DNA of 64,000 bases from Blattamonas nauphoetae. Taxonomy: Eukaryota; Preaxostyla; Oxymonadida. The position numbers and the translations under genes are program-made. The notes beneath the pieces are model-generated. The model was not told the origin of the DNA. It saw nothing but the letters and a program-made list of their open reading frames with translations, and ran no database searches. The first letter of the stretch is position 1; every line of letters begins with the position of its first letter. This document shows positions 56,301 to 64,000 of this stretch, one piece after another. The stretch covers positions 62,001 to 126,000 of the forward strand of contig JARBJD010000067.1 in NCBI GenBank assembly GCA_033064195.1, in the 5' to 3' direction.

Positions 56301-59300
56301 TGAGAGCGTTGACCTTCACCAGCCTCTCCCTGAGGAAATATCCGTCATCATCGCCAGTCATCGATCTTGACAGGACACTAATGATATTGACTGCTGTTAT
56401 CTTTCGTACGGAAGGAAGCATCGAATCATCTTTCGACTACGCATTTTGGCGATACACTCGGGACATGGAAGGAGAAGTATTTGGCCCATCACCGTCACGA
56501 AATGTTCCCTCTGTCAGACAGGGAACGACATTACGATGTCAGAACGTCGCTTGGGCGCCGAGAGCATTAAACTCGAAGCTCCAGTTCAGAGAGTTGAAGA
56601 AGAAGGCCTCCAGGAATCGGGTTCGACAGGATTTTCATTGTTGGGGGTCATCAATACCTCTTTTCACCCCCAACTCGTCTTGAAGCACGAAATGAAAGCT
56701 GTAAGCCATCTTTTATACTCAAAGGGGTCATCCACATCTTCGGGATCCGGACAGCGGTGGAATTAACCGTAAACTTCTCGAAAACCTCTCATCCCAGCAG
56801 ACGTCCCATCTCAATTAAGAACCCTGAATCAGGCCTCTTGCATCGCCTTCCTTTCATCACCTCCTCGTTCACGGACGAGCTACTCACCTTGTCAGGCTTC
56901 GCCTTACTTGCAAGCCTGACGAATCATGGATCGCCTTTATCCTGTCTGGTCCATCCTGTCCACGATCAGATGTCAAGCTCCTCCAGATAATATGGGTTGA
57001 CTCGAGACACACTTACCGCATCCTGTTCTTGTCCACACGGACAGAATCAGGATCATGGTCAGGATCATGTATGGACAGTGGTTGTCCATGATGTGGTCGT
57101 GTGCTCTTCGATACAGTCAGTATCGGGTCCAGACCGATTTTCTCTGGGACCTGCTTCGAAATCGATGGAATGAGTGAATAGGGAGATCATAGTTGGCCCC
57201 TCTCTCTGTCAGTGTGGTGACAGAATGAGCTGTCATTGTAGGCTTCGCTAACATCTTCGACAGCGGAGGCGATATCGGTGTATATGAGCACTCTTATCAC
57301 AGTGAAGGAAGTGAGCCGATCCAACGGGATATGTGTCTTGTCTTTCTCTGCTTTCCAAGCGGATTCAATCACGGAGACCTCTTGATCAACGGAAGAAGCA
57401 ATCCAGCTGTGTTGTTAGAAGTCAGAATCGACTTCAAGGGAGAGATGACATCAGATCCGAGACTCGTCTTCGTGTAGATCGGTGCCTGAACAACGGAAAT
57501 ACTGGCCAGTGATTGCTGAATGATTTGATCTCTGAAGTTAGAATTCGCGTGAGCTTCCTCTCTGTCGGCGCTGGACCTCCCTCATCGGGAACGAGCATAC
57601 CGCCCGGCATGATTCCAATGTCACCGATCGAATAAGCTTCCTCTCTGTCAGCGCTGGACATCCTTCAGCAAGTTCTGTCCAAAAACCATTGAAGAAGTCC
57701 TCCAAAGACTCAATCACGTGTGCTCCCAAGTCAAGAATCCCGCAGGAGTCGTTCACAAACGGGTGAGATTTGAGGAGAAGCTCGTTCTCGTCCGAAACGC
57801 ATTCATCCCGCTGTTCCACCACAATCTCCTGTCCTCCCTTTCCCTTCACAACATCTCGTCTGCAACCATCTGCATGCATCTGGAGATATCTGCTCTTCCG
57901 CCATGTAATGCCCTGTTTTGATCAGAACCTCAACCTCTTCACGAAGAACGACTGTCACGAAGTCAGTTTGGAGGAAAGTTTGGACGAACTAGACGGTCTG
58001 ATCAGTGTTTGAATATCAAACGTGCGTGACATGTTGCCAGTGTCCTCGACGTGTTACCAACATTCAACAGGCAATTCTGCCACCCCCGCGACTTGATGGC
58101 AGCCCCTAAACGGGGAATCACGGTCATCTACATTAACAAGTGTCAGTCGTCAAGATATGTCCTTCACCTTCATTTCATTCATTGTGTTTCTCTCTTGTCG
58201 TAATTCCTTTCAAGACTCATGTGAGAGGAACCGAGGTTTGGACAGCACCTACTAGAAGGGCGGTGCTTGTAACAAACCGAGGTTCCTCTCGAATACCTGC
58301 TTCCACAAGCCGCGAGGAGAGCAGAAGACTTCCCGAGTTCCCTTTGGGACTCTTTTCAAAGTCCTATCACAGTTTTTTGTTCCTCGTTGAGGATTTTCTG
58401 TGATCAGGCCCTTATAAATTTTTTGTTCCTCGTTCGTCGCATTGCGACAGTCTCCATCCCTTGTGGCTCTGCCTCAGCGATTGGAAAAAGAGTAAGGAAC
58501 GGATAACTCTAAGTTTTGAAGTGTTTCGTTCAGTCGGCTCATTGACCGGCCCTTACTCAGACCATATCTCATGTGAGAGGAACCTCGGTTTGTTACAAAA
58601 ACCGATCCAAATGTCGATGTGTGCTCTGACGAGGTGTGGAGGGGAGAGAAGAGTGTCGAGAAGGCGAGGAGGAGGAAAGTAATTGTAGAGGAGGACAAGG
58701 TCTTTGTGTGTGGTCTCCTGACCTGTGAGATCGACAGAAAAAATCTTCACGAGATGGAAGAGTGCTTTTTGATCGAGATGGAGTGAGGGATATCGAAGAA
58801 GGAGGGAGTGTAGTCCAACGTAAGGAGTGACGAGGAACTTTCTCGGAATGCAGACAGGTACTTCAGGAAATCCACGAACCAACGCGTTCGGGTCGACGCG
58901 GAGGAACCTCTCGAACATGAGATCCATCGGGAAGAAGGAGTGTCGGTGTTTGGGATTGATGGATGTGTGGTTGAGAAAGAAGGCCGGATCCGCCAGATAC
59001 ACGAGGTCGTATGGACTTGAGTCCAAATCAGTTGTGATGAGTTCTGTCAGTACAGAAGGGAAGTCGCAGCCACGAAAGACAGACAAGAGCGAGCCGAGTT
59101 TGGTTGCGAGTGGACTCAGAAAATGTCGTGAAAGTTTCTGTTTCAAAGATGGACTCGGATCGCTGGTGAGACGCGACATCATCTGATGCCTCTTCTCAAA
59201 CGAAAGAAGGAAGTCCATCTTCCATCGATGGGACATCAGAACAGCCTTAATGGAGAAGACTCCTTCGATGAAGAGACAAGCCAAGTCAAAGAGGGATGTG

Positions 59301-62300
59301 TCACCCAGGTCAGCAGCCAGAAGCCCGTCGAACTCAAAATCTGACTCAACCATCTTCTGGCCATGCTCATCTCTGTCTCGAAAGTATAACCACCGTATCC
59401 ACAATCCCAGCAGTGTAATCTTCTCCCAGTATGACCCATCTGTGAACGACTTTCGGAGACCGTGAAATTGACTGTCACGAGGATCATCAATTGTTCGAAG
59501 GAAGGGACCAGTTTCGAAGAAGAGACGATAACATTCCATCTGGATGGCGATATTGAACGAGTGGAGACCCGAGATGAGGAAGGTCCGGAAAGCGACGATG
59601 TCAACAATGCATTCCGTGGATCGTGTTGCATCGAGAACAGCGTGACACCGACGGAGCGATGCCACGACCTTCACGTCGTCCGACTGGTCGAACAGCGAGA
59701 TGTCGAACTTCTCATTTTGATCGACGAATTGAGGAGTTGGTTGGTGAAATACATCCAGAAATGCTTCCGGCACGTTTAACGGACAATTGTTCCATGGGAA
59801 GGATGTGGGAGGAGGTCGTGTGAGGTGAAGATGAATCGCGGAGAGGATCTGTCGGGAATGACGAAGGATGGAGTTGGAATGGGATGACAACTGATCAGAA
59901 ATGAGGAATTGAGTATCGGACGACGATTGATCAGATGGGACTGACGTTTGAGTGGAGATGGTCGAGGAGAGGCGTGAACCGTCACCTGTCATCCCAAACG
60001 GAGGAGAGTTTGATTCACTGATCTCTTCGATCTGAGGCATGTTGGCAATGAGTTGATGCTTCGTTTGGAGAGAGAGGAGTGTGGTTCGAAGACTGCGAGA
60101 TTGGAGGAAGGAAAGATCAGACTGAATAGATGAATGAACAGAAACGAAGACACACCCCGAGAGTCGCATCTTCCTCGATTGTCTCCATCATCGTCATCCA
60201 CTCTGTCCATGCATAATAGGCATTCTGAACTGTCTCCAACGAGTTTGTCTTTTTGATCATCTTCACAGCATCCAGAAGGTGCTCCGAAAATTCAATATCA
60301 TCTCCACTCAGATATGAGTGTTCTGCCAGAACGAATGAACTGCGATTGCCGGGATGAAGAACAAAACGAGTGAACGATGCGGCGAGATTGTGGAGGAGAA
60401 ATGGACAGGAGGATGGATCGTCAGTCTTGTCAAGATCACGATAACATTTTGCGAAATATTGGAAGTGATCAGTTGGAGATGATTCTGGGAGAATCCGTCT
60501 GTGATCGCGACCATGACTTCATGATCGCGCACATGACATTTCCGGCACTTCACTTTTACTATTTTTCATTAGCTATTGTTTATCTAAGATCAATGGACAG
60601 TTACTGGTCAAAAAACAAAAAGGATATTCATGTCAGATGCAAAGAAAAGTTTGGAGCACTGCTTGGAGGTCGAGCATACACTCAATTGTCAAAAAAACAG
60701 CTGTCAACGCATTCGGAGTGTCTTCTCTTCGCCTTTGATCATTGGGCCAAGTTCTACCTGGGGAAGTCATTCGTCAAAGACATCGCATACATTTTCCGTT
60801 CGAATCGCCAGTTCTTGTGGCATCTTAGAAACCAGAGAGAGCGGCGAAACAGAGGCATGATCGTAAACGATCGTAGACTGACTGACGAGCAGGAACTCGA
60901 GGTCGTTCAAGAAATACTAACTCAAGCTGAACACCATCGACCAATTGGGAGGACTGGAATCATAAAGTTCGTGAAGAAAAAATTTCATACCACAGTCACT
61001 CAAGGATGGGTCCACCGCTTCTTAGGACGACACAAAACAACTCTTAAGCGAACTGTAGCAAAGCCGTTGGAAAGTTCGAGGTCAAGACTGCAAAAGAGGA
61101 TCATACAGAAATACAAAAAAAGACTTCAAGACTCCATAGTGGGAGTCCATCCCAGGCTGATATTTAATTGCGATGAGAGTCTCCTCAAGAAGGCTGGATC
61201 CGTTGCAACCAAGAAAGTCATTGTAAAAAAAGATGCTGCACCGCCTCGATACAAGAATTGTACGAGTAAAAAAGTTACCGGAATCTTAGCTTGCATACCA
61301 TTCCAAGGAAAGCCGGTTAAGCCGTTGATTGTTCTCAAGGCGAACAAACTTGACGAGAAAGTCGTCCAAGAAGTTAAGAAGGGGAATATAGACGCCGTTA
61401 CGAGTGTGAGCCAAAGCGGATTGATCCAGGCGGATCAATATCAGAACTGGATCAACGATATTTTCATTCCACACGTGCAGAAGGTGCGGGTCCAGCAAAC
61501 CCTTCTTGAAAATACAGCTGTGCTCCTGGCTGACAATCTAGAAATACATAAGGCGGAGAAGATCAAACAAAACCTTGCTGTAAACAACATAATATTGTTC
61601 ACATTCCCCCCGGCGTCGTCTCATCTCACACAACCATGCGACCAGCTCACATTTACGGCACTGAAACAAATTGAAAGAAAAGACAATGAAATTCAGAATG
61701 CGACAACACAAACGAATCGATTCAGCGAGACTGCTCTCACCCTTGCAAGTTGCACAGACGAAAAGAAGAACCGTTTGGCGTTCATGGATGCTGGCTTCGC
61801 GATCAAGGACCTGAAAGGCAAACGGACAGTGGTCCTCAACGAAGAGGTGTTTTCCGAGATGGAAACTCACTGTGTTCCCGACGATCAAGAAACACAAAAA
61901 GAAAGAAACGAGGATGATCTCAACCCGTCATTTGGTTTTGTCAATCGACTCCAATTTCCCGCTCGATGGGTCCCGAAATATAAACAGTAAGGAGGTGCAT
62001 TTGTTGGTTCTTTTCTCTCATTCCACTTATTTTCTCGATTCAGAAACGTTTTTCGAAAGGAAGACTGATGAAACGGAAGTGTCGAAATGTCATCAAGGTG
62101 ATCATCATGACACATTAGTGATCACCAACGGAATGAGATCACCAGAAGCAACGAAATGGTCGACGAGGGCAATCATGAATCGTGCGAAGACAACATCTTC
62201 CTGTGTGGAGTCAAGAGGAATGGTCAATCGGTTCTGCTGTTCGAGTGTTCGATGGATGTGAAGAAAGAACTCGCACAGTGAGGAGATGTCGGATGAGAGA

Positions 62301-62698
62301 GAACCAGAAATCGATGGTTGGGATGGCGACGAGGGAAAAGCTGTTCAGACGATGAAAGGAGAATAAGAGAAGACCGATCACGATTGTGGAGGATGAGTCA
62401 ATTCGGATGTTCTCGAAGGTCAGAGGCGGGGCAGAGGGGTGTTCATTTCGGATCAGTTCAGCTCCCATCACCGCTTCAACAAACCATTCCATCAATCTCT
62501 GCAGAAAGTGAGATAAATAGGAGAACAACACACTGTCCATGAAAGAGACTCATCACCACTTTCAAACCGCTGGATGTGTGATTCGAGAGATTCCGTTTGA
62601 AACTTCTCCGAAAGTGCAGTATTGACTATGTCATTATCACCACAATCAGTGGAGATAGAATTAATGGATGGTAGGGAAATAGAAGTCAATTCACTCAT
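53329..62698 (-). CDS. A6: A-family gene on the - strand carrying two transposon insertions
   Basis: Exon 1 is 62698-62534, exon 2 62498-62375, exon 3 62340-60156 (with a DNA transposon at 62131-60495), exon 4 60121-53707 (with a DIRS-like element at 58597-54104), exon 5 53675-53618 and exon 6 53581-53329. Host introns are 35, 34, 34, 31 and 36 nt in the family phases. Counting host bases only, exon 3 is 545 nt and exon 4 is 1,921 nt, both keeping phase, and no other stop interrupts the frame, so before the insertions this was an open A gene of about 1,020 codons. All landmarks are present ('RLMEWFVEAVMGAEL', 'SFEKRHQMMSRL', 'LNHTSINPKHRHSFFP', 'HFDSPLLCLLPSLAGAQ', 'SSFLDDYEKGIAVIGTLL'). It is diverged from A2-A4 throughout. 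In its present state it is unlikely to give a full-length protein. Confidence 0.85.
54139..54181 (+). repeat. Left inverted terminal repeat of the DIRS-like element
   Basis: Forty-three bases beginning GGTTCCTCTCACATGAGATA, matching 58542-58584 in inverted orientation without mismatch. Confidence 0.9.
54182..58215. other. Interior of the DIRS-like element, no intact gene
   Basis: Only short frames on both strands. A local duplication is visible near 55870-56010 (GACGCACCATTTCC/GTCGGAACAACG-type phrases and two similar 'CATGCGT..TAGTCGGAAC' words). The block 57650-57920 on the + strand has protein-like coding character but no start or continuation. Confidence 0.3.
58216..58290. repeat. Internal complementary region of the DIRS-like element
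   Basis: Begins CTCATGTGAGAGGAACCGAG. It joins the complement of the left extremity (54104-54154) to the complement of the right extremity, including ACTAGAAGGGCGGTGC directly followed by TTGTAACAAACC, so it spells the end-to-end junction of the element. Confidence 0.85.
58542..58584 (-). repeat. Right inverted terminal repeat of the DIRS-like element
   Basis: Inverted partner of 54139-54181. The outer 13 bases (58585-58597) are unique to this end and reappear in the internal complementary region. Confidence 0.9.
60495..60551 (+). repeat. Left terminal inverted repeat of the second DNA transposon
   Basis: Begins CCGTCTGTGATC and ends ATTTCCGGCACTTC. About two thirds of positions match the right repeat. 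GATC-containing words recur within it (TGATCGCG twice). Confidence 0.8.
60593..61990 (+). CDS. Pogo-like DDE transposase, second family
   Basis: An intronless frame of 465 residues from the ATG at 60593 (the first beyond the terminal repeat; ATGs at 60521 and 60533 within the repeat are also in frame) to TAA at 61988-61990. N-terminal part has helix-turn-helix character: 'RLTDEQELEVVQEIL', 'TGIIKFVKKKFHTTVTQGW' and 'WVHRFLGRHK', a pattern known from pogo/CENP-B-type DNA-binding domains. The catalytic triad is visible as 'FNCDESLLKK', 'VLLADNLEIHKAEK' and 'SSHLTQPCDQLTFTALK'. It differs greatly from the transposase at 15750, so the two elements are separate families. No breaks are seen. Confidence 0.9.
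   Translation: MDSYWSKNKKDIHVRCKEKFGALLGGRAYTQLSKKQLSTHSECLLFAFDHWAKFYLGKSFVKDIAYIFRSNRQFLWHLRNQRERRNRGMIVNDRRLTDEQELEVVQEILTQAEHHRPIGRTGIIKFVKKKFHTTVTQGWVHRFLGRHKTTLKRTVAKPLESSRSRLQKRIIQKYKKRLQDSIVGVHPRLIFNCDESLLKKAGSVATKKVIVKKDAAPPRYKNCTSKKVTGILACIPFQGKPVKPLIVLKANKLDEKVVQEVKKGNIDAVTSVSQSGLIQADQYQNWINDIFIPHVQKVRVQQTLLENTAVLLADNLEIHKAEKIKQNLAVNNIILFTFPPASSHLTQPCDQLTFTALKQIERKDNEIQNATTQTNRFSETALTLASCTDEKKNRLAFMDAGFAIKDLKGKRTVVLNEEVFSEMETHCVPDDQETQKERNEDDLNPSFGFVNRLQFPARWVPKYKQ
62076..62131 (-). repeat. Right terminal inverted repeat of the second DNA transposon
   Basis: Read inward from the right end it begins CCGTTGGTGATCAC and ends GACATTTCGACACTTC. One base shorter than the left repeat. 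Confidence 0.8.
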
Positions 62699-63385
62699 TC
62701 AAAAAAGAGAAGTCGAGAAGCCTTGAAATCTGGACGGAGATCACAGGAAGAATATGAGAGAACTATGTATAGAAGGCCATAAACGTATAAATTTGTGTGG
62801 ATACAGTGATGAGAAGGAAACCAAAACAAACTGTTGATGTGAGGGTTGGAGATTGATTCTTGAATGTCACAAAGTATGGCTTGATCTCCATTCCTCGCGA
62901 TGGGCCCTCGTTTTCCAGTCTTTCTACGAGTCGATCGCATCAACAGTGTAGAAAACATCATGATGAGGTGATTCTTTTCGCTGAAAAGATTTGTGAGGAA
63001 GTGTGGAAGTGAAAGAAAGTCAGAAAGATGAAGTGATGAACTCATTCAATGAAGAATCCGATTTAACGCACATCATCTACTCCAGCACTGTGAAGATTTA
63101 ATCCTCAACACTTCGGTTTCATCACCTTCAACTCTTTCTTCTCTGAGCAGAGTGTTTGATCTGTTGTGTCGTCATCTTGTCTGTTTTCGGTAGCTTCGTT
63201 CATCTTCCCACCACTTCCACGAAAGAATCAGTCTGATCGTCTGAAATCTCCATCCACCTTCGGAGACTGATCCTCAAGATGAATTAACAACTGATTGAGA
63301 GGATGTCGTTCATTTCCAATCCCATCGATGGGCCAAACTGGCTCGTCGAGTTGAAGGCAATCGATTCGGATGGACAGGGATGATG
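62699..63385 (-). promoter_or_regulatory. 5' flank of A6 and trailer of the next B copy
   Basis: Diverged counterpart of the A 5' flanks, most similar to the one before A4 (shared stretch at about 63190-63220, GTGGTGGGAAGATGAACGAAG). Short frames are not conserved with other flanks. No gene supported. Confidence 0.4.
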
Positions 63386-63752
63386 TCAGAAAAAGGAGGA
63401 GAAGTTGAATTGACGTGTCTGCGTGCTCTGCTCCACTTGTCGCATTGTCCCGAGCAGAGTCCCAATCAGAGCCACTCCGTTTTCGAAGTCCTCCAAAAAC
63501 GACGACGAAGACACCGACACAACCACAGCATCCAACACTCCACACCACACCAACTCCATCCGAACTCATTCGCACAAACCGGGTCAGAAATTCCAACGCC
63601 ACAGACACGCCAGCGGGGACATCAGAGCTGAGAGGTTCGATGGATGGATCCGTGGAGGAACTCTGTGTGATTGAATCTTGCACGGCAGAAGGCACCATGG
63701 TGAAGATGTCGTTGTTGTTGAGTCTGATGTCAGACAACACGCAATGCGACAT
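63386..63752 (-). pseudogene. B7: B-family remnant on the - strand
   Basis: The 3' portion of a B copy: 'EFLTRFVRMSSDGVG' followed, after one phase change near 63550, by 'GVLDAVVVSVSSSSFLEDFE' and ending TGA at 63388-63386. Upstream of 63752 only A-type sequence is seen, so the rest of B is missing. It lies directly downstream of an A gene end (63780), which repeats the A-then-B order of the left array. Confidence 0.6.
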
Positions 63753-63779
63753 GTATTGATTTTGAGTTGACTGGAAGAG

Positions 63780-64000
63780 TCAGACGATTATGTTTGAGAT
63801 GTGTTGTCGGATGATGTGTGAGGGTCGGAAGAGACGAGAGAAGTCGAACACTCTCATTCTCTGTTTCTGATCCGAGCGTCGGATTGTCCCCAGAAGAATC
63901 CCAATCACAGCAATCCCTTTCTCGTAGTCATCCAAGAACGACGAATTCGACACAGTGAAGACGACACGATCCATCAGACCTTTCTTCAACAACTCGATCC
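63780..64000 (-). CDS. A7: last exon of another A-family gene, running out of the window
   Basis: Open from the window edge to TGA at 63782-63780, reading 'IELLKKGLMDRVVFTVSNSS', 'FLDDYEKGIAVIGILLGTIR' and 'RMRVFDFSRLF', which is A exon 6. The tail after 'FSRLF' is 17 residues longer than in A6. The rest of the gene lies beyond 64000, on the - strand. Confidence 0.75.
   Translation of the reverse strand, partial: IELLKKGLMDRVVFTVSNSSFLDDYEKGIAVIGILLGTIRRSDQKQRMRVFDFSRLFRPSHIIRQHISNIIV

Larger units (their letters stand above)
54104..58597 (+). mobile_element. DIRS-like element without recognisable coding regions
   Basis: A 4,494-bp insertion in exon 4 of A6 with inverted terminal repeats, an internal complementary region near the right end, and no target duplication beyond a shared A, all as in DIRS elements. 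The terminal sequences differ from the DIRS element at 33841, so it is another family. No reverse transcriptase or recombinase region is recognisable. The interior looks broken with many breaks, or is non-autonomous. Near its right end (about 57650-57920) there is a stretch that reads like host protein ('TIEEVLQRLNHVCSQVKNPA'). The insertion itself appears recent because the host frame is continuous across it. Confidence 0.75.
60495..62131 (+). mobile_element. Tc1/mariner-superfamily-like transposon with a 3-bp target duplication
   Basis: A 1,637-bp element in exon 3 of A6, with imperfect terminal inverted repeats of about 57 bp starting CCGT and a single open transposase gene. The flanking AAT (60492-60494 and 62132-62134) is duplicated: the A-family sequence expected at this site has AAT once. 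A 3-bp duplication is not the canonical TA of this superfamily. The host frame is otherwise unbroken, so the insertion is recent. Confidence 0.88.

Overview
This is a piece of a protist nuclear genome. Genes are long and intron-bearing, introns are often only 31-37 nt, all three stop codons end genes, and the DNA is crowded with transposable elements. Several proteins have the look of lineage-specific families that I remember from the oxymonad Blattamonas (Preaxostyla): beta-helix surface-type proteins with poly-G/S blocks, and a helical family with a 'PFMNW' N-terminus. That placement is inference, not something the sequence proves.

Left part (about 2.8-24.9 kb): a head-to-tail array on the + strand of a gene family I call A (about 1,030-1,060 aa, six exons, function unknown), alternating with decayed relatives I call B. 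Three A genes look intact (5661-8953, 11636-14905, 18726-22077). A1 lacks its 5' part and A5 breaks off in exon 4. The B copies are all partial. B3 is split by an intact pogo/Tc1-mariner-like transposon (15532-17575) whose transposase itself carries a 34-nt intron. Upstream (1-2.7 kb) are small exons of unknown genes and a decayed beta-helix gene.

Middle (25-44 kb): a 33-bp minisatellite in an acidic reading frame; a 4.5-kb element with 93-bp terminal inverted repeats filled by a host-like multi-exon gene (26939-31457); a beta-helix gene cut in two by a DIRS-type tyrosine-recombinase retrotransposon (33841-38655); a secreted-protein gene with one in-frame TGA; and a tandem pair of small secreted four-cysteine proteins.

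Right part (44.7-64 kb): an unusually long P4-ATPase phospholipid flippase on the - strand, a divergent + strand gene 59 bp away, and then the same A/B family in inverted orientation (- strand). A6 (53329-62698) carries two insertions, a coding-poor DIRS-like element (54104-58597) and a second Tc1/mariner-like transposon (60495-62131). At both sites the host reading frame is exactly continuous across the empty site, so both insertions look recent.

No rRNA, tRNA, CRISPR array or replication origin could be supported.
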